Origin: Zopfochytrium polystomum
Taxonomy: Eukaryota > Chytridiomycota > Chytridiomycetes > Chytridiales > Chytridiaceae
Assembly: GCA_025765615.1 (NCBI GenBank)
Contig: JAIVFJ010000332.1
Location: 1-63,663 of the forward strand
Direction of reading: 5' to 3'
Length of the DNA stretch: 63,663 nucleotides
Every line of letters begins with the position of its first letter. Within the stretch, counting starts at the first letter, position 1. Under the pieces are notes generated by a model, which was given only the letters and a program-made list of their open reading frames with translations, was not told the DNA's origin and did no database searches. Positions 1-11,558 of this stretch are shown here, in pieces. Position numbers and translations under genes: made by a program.

Positions 1-251
1 TCCCACCAGGCTGAGCGACACCACCAAGGCAGAGAAATTCGTGGTGGGCGCCGCCATGGCCGGGGTGGCCGCGCTGGGCGACAGGGTAGAGAACGGCATG
101 CAGAACGGCATTCTGAGCGACGTGGACACCACACCTCCCGAACTCAGAGACGAGCAGAAATCGAGCCGCACATGGCGCAGCGCCTGAGGCCAACACCCCA
201 GGCGCTACAGCTCAGGATCAGCGACAAGGAGTTGCGCCGCTGGGGAAATCA

Positions 252-2005
252 GTGCTATGTCACCATTGTGGGAAGGAGAACCACTTTGCAAAACATTGCA
301 TCATGAGGAAACGGGACGAGCCAGTCGCACTTATCGCCACAGGCAGCACCAGTGACGTGCCATCTATTGACGATAGCGAGGACTGGCAGGAGCGACCCTG
401 GGGAGTATTCTGTCGGATTTTTAGTTGGCCCGAGGCACCCACCTCGGGCACGTCGAAAGCAGACCTCTAACTTCCAACCAGCACCTCATATTCCCAAACA
501 CCTCGCCCTTTCATCATCGTCACCCACCATGTTCAAGGAATCACCCATCGTTGTCGACTCTGGCTGTGTCAAGACCATTCTCAAAGACGCCCACCTTTTC
601 ACATCCTACACCGAACGCACCTCGTCTGTTGGAACCATTGACAAAGACTCCACCCCGCTCAAAATCAAAGGCGTTGGACCAGCAAGAATCCCTCTTCCCA
701 AACGGTGTGGAGATTGTAATCAAGGAAGCCTGCTACGCTCCAAGCGCTCTTACAGTCTCCTCGCCACAAACGACCTTCAAGAAGATGGGAAGTTTTTCTT
801 TTCTAAGTTTAAAGGCCGCCCTGGTGTTATCTTGAAAACTAGTGACGAGTCCCCCATTGGCCGCTGTGTCAAACGCTCAGGACTTCACTTCCTCGTCACC
901 AAGAATTCAAAGCTTCATCGACTCAGTCACACAGCTGCTGCTACCATTGCAATGGTTCATCAGGAGACCTTTCCATCACCTGATGGCCATCACCTAGTCG
1001 CTACCAAGCAGAACAACTTCGCATCGCTGAGGTTGAGCGGCTGCATCGCGCACTGGGTCATGTCAGCTACCAGCGCCTAGGCTACATGCTTCACCACCGA
1101 ACGACAGCAGACCTTCCACTGCTCAACACCTCTCACGTCCCCAAGTGCGAGATCTGCGTTGCAGCCAAGATGCGCCAGAAGAATTTCACAGCCCGTCCTG
1201 ATGAGCCAATTCCCTTCGCACACACCCTCAACGTTGATGTCAATTCAATCCCCATCACCTCCTTTGACGGCTGCAACTACGCAGTCACTGTTGTTTGCGA
1301 GAGCACCCGCTATTCATGGAATGAGCCCATCCCCCGAAAGAGCGACGCCTTACCATTCCTTATTAAGTTAATCCTTTTCCTTGAGAAAACTGAGGGACGA
1401 AAAATCCAGATCATCCGCCTGGATCGAGGAAAAGAAAACTTCAACCAGACATTCAAGTCCTTCTGCGATTCGCGTGGCATTCAGCTCAAACCTTCGCCAT
1501 CGCAACCCCGCAGATGAATTCGGTTGCAGAACGCCACATCCAGATTGTGACGGATATGACTCGCTCTCTTCTCCTTGGCTGCTCCCAATGTTCCTCTCAC
1601 CTTTTGGAGCTATGCATATCGGCAAGCCTCGCAGATCAAGAACTGCCTCCCAAATGTACAGCGAGGCATCTTCTCACCGCACGAGGGCCGGCACCACAGT
1701 ACCTCCACAAGTTAGCCACTTTCGAACTTTTGGCTTCCAAGTGCTTCTACCAGGTCAGCCCAACTCTTCGCAAGAAACTTGACCCCAAGGGCCGTCCAGC
1801 TGTCTACCTCGGCTCTGTTTCACGATCAGTTTCAGTGTTGTGGGAGCTCCAAGAGCAGTGCATCATCTACCAGCGCTACCATGACATTGTCTTCTTTGAA
1901 GACAAGTTCCCTCCTTTTACTGGGGTTCACGCTGTGAGGGGGGTGATTGAGAGCATCAGCGTTAACCTCCCACCACTTTCAGACCTCAGTCACCCAGCAT
2001 GTTGA
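252..2005 (+). pseudogene. Copia gag zinc knuckle, protease and integrase segment with several frame breaks
   Basis: The zinc knuckle reads in one frame (252-470), the protease DSG region in a second, the integrase HHCC region and first catalytic Asp in a third, and the integrase Glu region (NSVAERHIQ, near 1514) in a fourth segment. The HHCC module (ending CEICVAAK) and the LDRGKEN catalytic segment are clearly those of a Copia integrase. The protease-to-integrase switch near 1050 and the integrase switch near 1510 each need a one-base shift to keep the conserved protein. No functional polyprotein can be read from the sequence as given. Either the copy has decayed or the sequence contains indel errors like those suspected in host genes here. 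Confidence 0.85.
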
Positions 2006-2313
2006 AAAGGCAGTCCAATCAGTCATTCATGCAGAGCAGATTCTCCAGCAGGCACTGCAGCAAAAAGTGCAGAAGCAGCAGCAGAAGGTGGGGCACAACA
2101 AAGCAGAGACAGTGCCAACATCCGAAGAAGCGGGGGCGACCACCAAAGTCGTCACTAGCTCCACAACAACCACCACCTGCAGAGCCACTGCCTGAACCAC
2201 CACCACAAACTGCATCACCAGAAACAGTAGTGGCCCCCAGCATTGACCCTGACCTACCACCACCAAAGAAGAAACGTGGACGACCAAGAAAGAACCCAAC
2301 CAACAACCAACTG

Positions 2314-2429
2314 GTGAGTAACTCTGAGATTCACCATACTAACAAACAATTCCCTATACCCTTTACCTCTTCAAAACACATCAAAACAATTAACACAACC
2401 TCATCCCACCAAAACCATCACACATGCAG
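2314..2429 (+). other. Candidate intron or splice-like segment inside the retroelement
   Basis: A GTGAGT donor-like hexamer at 2314 and a CAG acceptor-like end at 2429 flank a segment containing TACTAAC near 2337. It lies between a region coding for AT-hook-like KKRGRP repeats and the RT ORF. The phases do not join cleanly (frame 1 before, frame 2 after), and the TACTAAC sits unusually close to the donor. The call is therefore tentative, and chance is a real alternative. Confidence 0.25.
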
Positions 2430-2515
2430 GGAGCCATAGCACAGGGCACCACTGGTGTGGTTGGGGACGTCCTTCCAGCGGCGCTAGGGGCAGTGGGCCC
2501 AGCGGCTTTGTAGAC

Positions 2516-4567
2516 GTGGCATCTCAGCCCAGCGCAGAGGTTCCAGTGGCCGTGGATGGTGAGAGCCCCGTGGGGTGGGGCTCTGCGCCCACGCGAGCCT
2601 GGGACACTCACATCGCTAGGGGTGGAAGGCCCAGTGATGCGGCGGAACCAGCCATGCCAAGTGACCCACCTGCTGCTGAGAGTGCTCCTGACGTGCCAGA
2701 TGCGTTATTTGCGTGCGGACCATATGAGGACTCTGACGACAACGACGATCAATCGGTGTACATGTCAGACTCAGACGACGAAGACAGACCACTCTTCGCT
2801 TTCAATGTCAACTCCAACACAGTTCGAGTGTCACCTGACACATACAAGGATCCGCTGACGCACGAGGAGGCCATGGCTTCACCCTTTGCCAAAGAGTGGA
2901 GAGAGGCTGAAGAGTACGAACTGAGCATGCTCCGCAGCATGGGCGTATTCATCGAAGCCACAGCTCCACCCAACACAAACATTGTGAGTTGCAAGTGGGT
3001 ATACAAGCTGAAGTTCAAACCCGACGGCACCATCGAACGATTTCGCGCGAGACTTGTTGCTCGTGGTTTCACACAGCAGCCTGGCATTGACTTCACTCTG
3101 ACATACTCGCCAGTAATTCGAGGTAACACTCTCCGATGGATGATTGCCCTTAGCACCCTGTATGGCTGGGACATGGAGATGATCGACATCTCCTCAGCCT
3201 ACCTGTACGGAATACTCGATGTCGCCATCTTCATGGCGCCGCCATCTGGTGTACCAATCCTCCCTGGAATGGTTTGGTTACTCCGGAAGGGATTGTACGG
3301 GCTGAAGCAATCAGGTCGGACTTGGTACCTGCGCCTTGCAGCACACCTACGGTCGAAGGGATTCCAGCAGAGTCGGGCGGACCCATGCTTGTTCTGGCGG
3401 CAGAACCAGCATGGAATTTGCTTCATCCTCACCTATGTTGATGACCTCCCCTTGTTCGGTCACACTGCTGCTATCAAGGATGCGATTGCTGACCTCAAGG
3501 GGGAGTTCAAGCTTCGGGAGCTTGGGAAGCTCACCTACGTTCTCTCAATGGAAGTTATCCGTGATTCAAACTTCACAATCATTCACCAAGCTAACTTCAT
3601 CCGAAACTTCCTATCTCGCTTTGAGGCTGAACACGGCGCTGTGAGGCCTCGAGGCGCACCACTTAAGACTACCTCCAAGCCCACCCCTCGCGTGCCAGAA
3701 TCTATCGACCCTGACGAAGAGAGTGTCAACAGCACTGAGTATCTCCGTGTGATTGGCAGCCTCAACTACGCAGCGACATCAACCAGACCAGACCTCGCAC
3801 TCAGTGTCAGTCTACTTGGCTCCTTTGCCCAGGATCCATGCAGACGGCATTGGCGTGAGCTGTTGGATGTTGTTGGGTATGTCAAGGCCACCGCCACAGT
3901 TGGACTTCGCTACAGTGCAGACGGCAACCCTCAACCTGTTGGATACGCGGACGCATCATTCAACTCCCGCCATGACTCTCGCTCGCAGATAGCATACCTT
4001 GTGCTGCTAGCAGGGGGAGCAATTGGGTGGAAGTCGACGCGTTCGTCAACGATCCCCACATCATCAACAGCAGCAGAGTATATTGCCCTCAGTGAACTTG
4101 GTCGGGAGCTTGAGGCTATCAACAACCTTCACCTGTCGGTCAAGATGCCCCTCAAGCTACCACTGACTGCTTATGAGGACAACACACCAACAATCCATAT
4201 GACAGTGAACGATCTTCATACAGACCGCTCCAAGCACATTCGACTTCGCTACCACCACATCCGGTCGCTTGTTGAGGAAGGTCTTGTGCAGGTTGATCAC
4301 GTCCCCTCCTTTGATCAGCTTGCTGATCTCCTCACCAAGCCACATGGACACGATATGGTCTTCGAAGGCCGAATACTACTTGGACTTGTTGACTCGAGCA
4401 AGGGACCAGCCGAAAATAACAAGTTGATTGAGCATGTACGAACGATTAGGACAAAACGCCGCGAAGATCACTTCCTTCAGAAACGGACCAAGGACAAGGA
4501 GAAGAATGCAGCGCATGGCGCCGCATGGAGGGCGCGCATGGCGCGCAAGGGTGAAGTAGTGGGTTAG
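2516..4567 (+). CDS. Copia reverse transcriptase and RNase H
   Basis: The open frame covers 683 codons with no internal stop. The first residue shown is a GTG codon and the frame continues upstream to about 2430, so 2516 is not a true start but an internal part of Pol. RT begins near residue 120 with the Copia pattern WREAEEYEL and CKWVYKLK, has an FRARLVARGF block and the catalytic YVDD near residue 308. RNase H has a VGYADASF block and ends with the typical HIRLRYHHIR and LADLLTKP motifs. The protein would copy the element RNA into DNA in virus-like particles. Length and motif order match full Copia RT-RH. Confidence 0.93.
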   Translation: MASQPSAEVPVAVDGESPVGWGSAPTRAWDTHIARGGRPSDAAEPAMPSDPPAAESAPDVPDALFACGPYEDSDDNDDQSVYMSDSDDEDRPLFAFNVNSNTVRVSPDTYKDPLTHEEAMASPFAKEWREAEEYELSMLRSMGVFIEATAPPNTNIVSCKWVYKLKFKPDGTIERFRARLVARGFTQQPGIDFTLTYSPVIRGNTLRWMIALSTLYGWDMEMIDISSAYLYGILDVAIFMAPPSGVPILPGMVWLLRKGLYGLKQSGRTWYLRLAAHLRSKGFQQSRADPCLFWRQNQHGICFILTYVDDLPLFGHTAAIKDAIADLKGEFKLRELGKLTYVLSMEVIRDSNFTIIHQANFIRNFLSRFEAEHGAVRPRGAPLKTTSKPTPRVPESIDPDEESVNSTEYLRVIGSLNYAATSTRPDLALSVSLLGSFAQDPCRRHWRELLDVVGYVKATATVGLRYSADGNPQPVGYADASFNSRHDSRSQIAYLVLLAGGAIGWKSTRSSTIPTSSTAAEYIALSELGRELEAINNLHLSVKMPLKLPLTAYEDNTPTIHMTVNDLHTDRSKHIRLRYHHIRSLVEEGLVQVDHVPSFDQLADLLTKPHGHDMVFEGRILLGLVDSSKGPAENNKLIEHVRTIRTKRREDHFLQKRTKDKEKNAAHGAAWRARMARKGEVVG

Positions 4568-4825
4568 GTCCAAGGGTGGGGCACCGGTTAGATTTTCCTT
4601 CTTTCATTTTGCCGTTTTGGGCACCCTTTTGTTTTCCCTACCTTTTTGCAGTACTCTCCTCAGCAGCGCCTTCCTGATACGTCTCCTTTCCTTACCCTGC
4701 TACGGTTTTCCCAGATCGGTCAATTGATTTGGGTTTTTCACCCGGGCAGTGGCGTTTTAAATTCTCTCACTCAGTTCCTTTCTTTGAGGTAGTTTTGCTT
4801 TTAAAGGTGCTCGTGCAAGGGGGAG

Positions 4826-5014
4826 TGTTGGAATATGCCCTCGCGAGAGAAAAAGGAAGAATTAACAAAAAAAAACTTGACTTGTCACGCCCTCCTGCAG
4901 CTGCTCCTGCGATCGCGACCACGCGATCACACCCCTCCCGCCACGAGATCACACTGCTCTGAAGGCCAAATCTCAACAAATTTGGACCAATGATTTTCTT
5001 CCAGTGAGCCAACA
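4826..5014 (+). repeat. 3' LTR of the Copia element
   Basis: A polypurine tract (AAGGGGGAG, 4817-4825) is followed directly by TGTTGG. The proposed LTR ends in CCAACA at 5009-5014, giving a perfect six-base terminal inverted repeat with TG...CA ends and a length of 189 bp. The five bases after the LTR are all A and would be the target-site duplication. The 5' partner is not in the window, so neither LTR identity nor duplication can be checked. Confidence 0.7.
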
Positions 5015-5218
5015 AAAAAAATAAATTAATTTCAGGTGGGTGGTCGTTGTTTCGAGCTGGCCGCTGTGCGGTTGTGCGCCGTGCGGCCCCAAGAGACTGG
5101 GTATAGTCACATAGTTACACACACGATCTGACCGTTCCCATCGATCCGGTAGGAAGGATCGCCCGTCTCTTCACAACACCCAGCCTCGCCTCCCTACACT
5201 CTCCCTTCATCTGCAACC

Positions 5219-6206
<988 letters not shown>

Positions 6207-7243
6207 GCATCCTCTCTCTCGCGAACTCTCGCTCGTTTCCCCCCCATCTTTCTCAAGACCCTTTTTGATAGGCGTTCGACGAAAGGGGAAGCGGTTGAGT
6301 TTGAGGACTTGCTCCATCGGAAAACAATCGCAGTCTTTTTCTTTCTTTTTTGCTTTCGTTCCTTGCAATTTCAGTTGGTTTCTCTCCCTTTCGAATCGCT
6401 GGTTCGCTCAAGTCTTTTTTTCGTTCGCTTCTTTCGCCCTTTATGTTCTTTTTGACGCTTCTGACTGAGAACGTGGATGGGGGGTTTTACTCGCGACGAT
6501 GTTGCAGCGATGCGGTTGCAAGTCGGTGGAATTTTGGTCCCTGGCGTTTTCTAAGTTCCCCTTGTAACTGATAACTAGTGGGGAAATAAAGGAAGAAAAA
6601 TGGAAGTAATTCCAGAAGTAAACAAGGAGCTAGAATTTTGGGCAGAGAATTAACACCAGTGTTTTGATTGTCTATTGGGGACGTTACAACGGTGGCTCAA
6701 CTCGGATAGAATAACACAATTTGGGATTCAAAGAATCTGCACCGATGGCTGTCAACCACCGGACAGATACTTGGAAGCACTGTCGCCTGGCAATGTCGGC
6801 CACCGGTCTGAGGAGACGTAGAAGCACTGCCACTGATGGAGGTCCTGAGGCAGTGATGCTCCATCGACACCAGCGTCCGACCACATTTGCGACCTGCGTG
6901 TATCAGCAACGATGAAAGAGGTGTCAGAAAGAAGAAAAGAAAAGCGGAAAAAGAAGAACGATAGTTTGGAGAAACCTGTTGCTGCGAGGTGCACATTGTA
7001 GATATTTTAAAATGACTGTATTGTCAACCTGCCTCTTTCTTGAAGCAACAACCTCTGCGCTCCCCTGCCTTGGAACTGCGGACTCATGCGAACAAACTAG
7101 ACGAGGCTCAAACGAAAAGGAAAAAATGGATGAACCGAGAATGGATAGTCCTACTGAGCGGAAAAACAACCACAAAGGTGGCAAATATACAACAGACTGA
7201 AGAAAGGTATCAAATCACAATAAACAAGCAATGTGTACCGAGC
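6207..7243 (+). other. Intergenic stretch between Rab6 and the F-box gene
   Basis: Holds the Rab6 3' flank (T-rich, with an AATAAA-like signal near 6585) and then sequence with short overlapping frames on both strands, none protein-like. No RNA gene or repeat was recognised. Confidence 0.4.
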
Positions 7244-8743
7244 TCACCCAGCGTCCTTCAACTTCCTCAACACCCCCTCCCACTTCTGCACCCCCTCCTC
7301 AATCCTCCTAATCTCCGTCATCAGCGGCCGCACGCGCAACCTCTCTATACAAACTGCCACCAACAAATTGAGCAGCCGTGCAGCTGCGGGACACCCCTGC
7401 GCCAACCGCTGCGCGAAATCCCGCGATATGACGGGCGACGAGGATACGGTGAAGAGGGAGGGTGGGAGGTCGTAGATGAAGTTGGACACGGGGCTTGTTT
7501 TGGCCGCGGCGGGAGCGCAGAAGGGGAGTGGGAGGAGAGGTGGGGCGGTGGGGGTCAGGGGGGAAGCCGGAGGCGCGGTCAAAGTCGGGGAGGCGGGCGA
7601 CGGCGGGGGTGGCGCTCCAACCCAGCCGCTGAGCCGGCGTTTAGTGCTGGCGCGCCGCGACTCGTACGGTGCGTCAAGCGACTCTCGTCGGTCCGTGCAC
7701 CCAGTGTTGTCAGTCAGCGCCGACAACCTCCAGAATAAGTCGACGACGGCGTAGTCTGACACGACGCTCCAGTCCGCGAGAAGCAGGGCGAACCAGCGTC
7801 GAAACGACTGCTGGTTGATGGCGGAGTGGACGAGCGACCACTGGGAGCGCGACACCGACCACGAAGACGAGGATGACAGCGACGGCTGAGCGGACCACGA
7901 GGACGACAGGGTCAACGAAGAAGGCGCGACACGGGATCCGACCAGAGTGGAAAGGGAGAGTCGACGAATGCGTGAACGTGAGGACGCCGTTCCAGTTGAC
8001 GACGACGAAGCAGTCAACATGCTCGCGAGCGGCGACACTTGCACCAAGCACGCGACCACGTCGACAACGGAGGCGGTCGGATGGTGGTACCGGCGCATTT
8101 CGTCCAGATCTTTCAGCGTCGGCCAAGGCCGTTCCTGCGCCGGCGCCCCGCCGTTCCCACCCGTAGACCGCGACGAATCTCTCCGGGACGTTAAGGCCAA
8201 CGGCGCGTGAACCTGCATAGCTCGCATGTGTCTCTTCAGAATGGACAGCCGCGCGTTATGCAGCGCAATGTACTGAGGAAGCCCAGGCGACGCGACGAGG
8301 AGCTGGTCAACGAGACTTAAGTAAGACCGCGAGAGCCTGCGTAATCGGAAAAGGGCTGCGGCGGGTAGGCGGGCGAGGACGACGGCGACGATTTCAGGTG
8401 GGAATGGAAGGTAGAGGGCGGTTGTTATGGTGGTGGTGGTGGTGGTGGTGGTGTTGGTGGACAACAACGGGCGTGGGGTAGCGCCCAAGCTCGCCCGAGG
8501 CAGCAGCGGTGGGAGATCTGTGGCTGGAAGGAGCACCACCTCGATGTCGTCGTTGTGGTTGTCGTCGTCATCGCCATTCGTGGACGTGGACGGCGATACG
8601 TGCGGTTCTGGCTGCGGCTGCGGCTGCGGTTGCGGCGCGGTGCAGTCGCTGGTGCTGCTGCTGCTGCTGGGGGTACTGCTGCTGCTCGTGCCGGCGGTCT
8701 TAATAGCCGTCTCATGGGCGTCGGGGATGGCAGTCGAGCACAT
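7244..8743 (-). CDS. F-box-like protein, function unknown
   Basis: A single open frame runs through the region. The longest version starts at 8854, but that would overlap the start of the divergent gene at 8820, so the internal Met at 8743 (MCSTAIPD) is preferred, giving about 499 residues. After a Ser/Thr/Pro-rich N-terminus comes a segment beginning FPPEIVAVVLARLP with leucine spacing like an F-box. F-box proteins recruit substrates to SCF ubiquitin ligases through Skp1. The rest has no clear repeat domain and is low-complexity in places (Ser, Pro, Thr runs). A GGT/ACC trinucleotide run near 8427-8457 encodes a threonine tract. The family call rests on a short motif only. Confidence 0.5.
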   Translation of the reverse strand: MCSTAIPDAHETAIKTAGTSSSSTPSSSSSTSDCTAPQPQPQPQPEPHVSPSTSTNGDDDDNHNDDIEVVLLPATDLPPLLPRASLGATPRPLLSTNTTTTTTTTITTALYLPFPPEIVAVVLARLPAAALFRLRRLSRSYLSLVDQLLVASPGLPQYIALHNARLSILKRHMRAMQVHAPLALTSRRDSSRSTGGNGGAPAQERPWPTLKDLDEMRRYHHPTASVVDVVACLVQVSPLASMLTASSSSTGTASSRSRIRRLSLSTLVGSRVAPSSLTLSSSWSAQPSLSSSSSWSVSRSQWSLVHSAINQQSFRRWFALLLADWSVVSDYAVVDLFWRLSALTDNTGCTDRRESLDAPYESRRASTKRRLSGWVGAPPPPSPASPTLTAPPASPLTPTAPPLLPLPFCAPAAAKTSPVSNFIYDLPPSLFTVSSSPVISRDFAQRLAQGCPAAARLLNLLVAVCIERLRVRPLMTEIRRIEEGVQKWEGVLRKLKDAG

Positions 8744-8819
8744 GGAGACAAGCAGATGACTGTCGCAGGCAGACAGACTGACAGCCAACAGACAGAAACT
8801 CACACTTCCTACTCTCAGA

Positions 8820-9803
8820 ATGGACTCAACGGCCGCCCACAACCGTCGCAGCATCGCACGGCCCCTGCGTGCGGTTGCTGCCGCTGCTTCCCCTCGTCGC
8901 CACTACCCCACAGTCGCCGCCGCCGCCGCCGCCGCAGTGGGTCTCTCTCTGATCGCACCGTTCGATCCATCATCGTTGTCCGCGTCGCTGAGCTTCTTCC
9001 CTGCCGGTGTCGCCGCCCAAGCCGACATCCAGGGCGTCCTCGGCGTCATCCCCTTTAACCGAGACCTCGGCGAGGATTGCAAGAGCGCCCTCTACACCTC
9101 GTCGACCGTCATGGACGCCTACCGCACCTGCGGCGGCCTGTTTCTCCTCGCCGCAAACTCGGCGCCTGTCAGTACTGCCTTGCTTTCTCTCTTCCGATCC
9201 GGAAGGTTAACCAATCTTTCATCCTAAATAATTTATCGACCGACCCAGATCAGCGTCATCCAAACGCCCTCCTTCCTCAACGCCTTCTGCTCCACAAACT
9301 GCACAACCATGCTCCAAGCCATCGGTCAAATCACCGCCTGCTCCAACTCCGTCGCCAACATCTTCTACACAACCACCGAATACAACACCATCAACTCGGC
9401 CAACATCGCCACCAACCTCGCCATGGACCTGTTTGGCGGGCAGCCGTTCCCGCAGGTCGTTTCCACCATGCAAGCCTTCCAAGGCGTCATGTGCCCGCGT
9501 ACGCCGGACGGCCAGCGGTGGTGCATCGCCGATGAGGTCGCGGCGGCTATCCAGGCAAAGGGTCTGTCGGCCGCGAACGTGAATTCGCTGACGGCGATCG
9601 ATATTGTGTCGTTGAAGGCGAACGCTTGTTTTCCGTGCTTTACGGGCACGGGGACGACGCAGGGGAGCCATTACAAGAACTATACGTCGAGTCAGAGCGT
9701 CGCGACGGCGTTTGCTTCGTACATGGCGCCTGTCGTCAAGGCGTATCAGGCCGTCAACTGCACGGGTACGCTGAAGAGGCGAGAGGCGTTTGTTGATGTC
9801 TGA
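8820..9803 (+). CDS. Secreted or membrane-anchored cysteine-containing protein, unknown family
   Basis: Exon 1 is 8820-9167 and exon 2 9249-9803, about 300 residues. The phase only closes if the donor is GTCAGT at 9168, a minor splice-site variant. The N-terminus has a hydrophobic Ala-rich stretch (residues about 31-65) that could be a signal anchor. The mature part has spaced cysteines (for example EDCKSALY, AFCSTNCTTM, ACFPCFTG) and possible N-glycosylation sites, as in extracellular fungal proteins. No known enzyme motif is visible. The start lies only 76 bp from the preferred start of the divergent F-box gene, so the two may share a promoter. Confidence 0.6.
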
Positions 9804-10526
9804 GTGGGGGCGAAGTGCAACGAGGCGCTGAGGTTTCACTTTTTTTCTGCCACGCTGCTCGCCCATCTCTTCCCTTTGTTTCTGTGTAGTATCGTTGTTC
9901 ACGATGCGCTGGTTTTTCCCCCCCTTGATTTGCCCTGTGTTAGATGTTCTCGCCTATCCTGCTGCCTATCTCGTTTTTGCGTCCCCAATACACTACTCGC
10001 GTTGTTCTGTTTGAGGCGTTCGCTGTTGATTTTGTGGATGGTCGCCGATGGTGCCATGTCAACTTAATTGGGTTGCATTTTGAAAATTACTTCACCCTTC
10101 ATTCCAAAAAGGTAGGTCTGACCTCCTCGCCCGATAGATCCCATCCCATCCCATACCATCCCGTTACGGGGAGATCTTGCCTTGGCGCTGCAGCCTCAGG
10201 ATGCCGTGGACGAATCTGCCGTAAAATGTAGCTGCAGTCGTTGGAGGTGCATGGATCATCTTTCGCGAACTTCGTTCAGCAGTGTCGTGGCCTTTTGGGA
10301 TCGCTCACGGTCTGATCGAGGTTGGATCGCATTAAAATCAGCAGGAACTGAGGATCGACGGGATTAAATACTGTCAGGAAAAGTGTACGCCTCGAACGAT
10401 CGCTTCGATTGGAGTCATCGACTAGCAGTGCCGCATCATGTCACTCGATCTGCTTTGACCTCAAAGTTGCGACACAATGATCTGACCCGTTTTTACCTTC
10501 AATCTCCACCTTCCCCCCCCCCAGTC
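9804..10526 (+). other. Intergenic stretch and probable 5'-UTR intron of the uL2 gene
   Basis: No coding region was recognised. Just before the uL2 start codon lies a pyrimidine tract ending in a run of C and CAG (10512-10524), followed by TC and the ATG. This is an excellent 3' splice site and suggests an intron in the 5' UTR. One possible donor is GTAGGT near 10111. Introns placed there are common in ribosomal protein genes. Confidence 0.4.
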
Positions 10527-11362
10527 ATGGGTCGCGTTATCCGAGCCCAACGTAAGGGTGCCGGTGGCATCTTCAAGGCCCACGTCAAGGGCCGCAAGGG
10601 CGCCGCCAAGCTGCGCGCGCTCGACTACGCCGAGCGCCACGGCTACATCCGTGGCGTCGTCAAGGACATTGTCCACGACCCCGGGCGAGGCGCGCCCCTT
10701 GCCAAGGTCGTGTTCAAGGACCCGTACCGATACAGGCACCGGGAGGAGACTTTTATCGCCACCGAAGGTCTTTTCACGGGACAGTTTGTGTACGCTGGAA
10801 AGAAGGGTAAGAGTAGAGCAGTGTCTTCTTTTGATAATTGAATCCGTTTGTCCGGTGGCTGATACCCGCCAACACAGCGTCCCTGAACGTCGGCAACATC
10901 CTCCCCGTCGGCGAGATGCCCGAAGGTACCGTCATCTGCAACGTGGAAGCGCGCATCGGCGACCGCGGCTGCCTCGCGCGCGTCTCTGGCAACTACGCGA
11001 CCATCATCGGTCACAACCCTGACGAAGGCAAAACCCGCATCAAGCTGCCCTCGGGCGCCAAAAAAGTCGTCTCCTCCAAATGCCGCGCGTCGGTCGGTAT
11101 CGTGGCGGGCGGCGGGCGTATCGACAAGCCGCTGTTGAAGGCCGGTGCCGCGCACCACAAGTACCGCGTGAAGAGGAACTGCTGGCCAAAGACTCGCGGT
11201 GTGGCGATGAACCCGGTGGATCACCCGCACGGTGGTGGTAACCACCAGCACATTGGTCACGCGTCGACGGTGTCGCGGTACGCGCCCGCTGGTCAGAAGG
11301 TCGGTCTTATTGCGGCCCGGCGCACCGGTCTGCTCCGCGGTACCAAGGTCACCAAGGATTAA
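10527..11362 (+). CDS. RPL8: 60S ribosomal protein uL2 (RPL8; RPL2 in yeast)
   Basis: Exons 10527-10806 and 10878-11362 give 254 residues, the usual length of eukaryotic uL2. The start [14 protein letters not shown] is the conserved N-terminus. The second exon carries the [16 protein letters not shown] signature (here [18 protein letters not shown]), including the universally conserved His near the peptidyl-transferase centre. The protein binds 28S rRNA and supports subunit association. The frame is clean across the single intron (GTAAGA donor, CAG acceptor). A pyrimidine-rich CAG directly before the ATG suggests an extra 5'-UTR intron. Confidence 0.98.
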
Positions 11363-11558
11363 ACAAACTGTTGGTTTTTGCCGTTGTCGTGGTGGTGGTG
11401 GTGGTGTTGGTGTCACCGTTCGGATGAGCGATGGGGGATGCTTTGCGTTTATTCCATGGCGAATAAAAAAGATTTTGAACTCGTCATCGAGAGTCCACCA
11501 ACCTTGGTTCATATTCACCAACCCCCGGCGAGTTCAGCAATCGACGATATTGAATAAT

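Larger units (their letters stand above)
1..5014 (+). mobile_element. Ty1/Copia LTR retrotransposon, 5'-truncated by the window, decayed
   Basis: Gag, protease, integrase and RT-RNase H appear in the Copia order (integrase before RT), followed by a polypurine tract and a 3' LTR. The gag end carries a CX2CX4HX4C zinc knuckle at about 258-300. A protease DSG motif lies near 556. The integrase zinc region and D, D, E signatures span about 1040-2000. RT has the YVDD catalytic motif near 3436, and RNase H ends near 4345. The reading frame changes several times before 2.4 kb (near 700, 1050, 1510 and 1600), so Gag-Pol cannot be read as one protein. The RT-RNase H ORF is intact, suggesting a fairly recent copy. 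The 5' LTR lies outside the window. The element ends about 200 bp upstream of the Rab6 start codon. Confidence 0.93.

Noticed and set aside
7040..7738. Plus-strand 232-codon frame as a gene
   Set aside because: It lies opposite the F-box gene, is Gly/Arg-rich, and is best explained as an antisense shadow.
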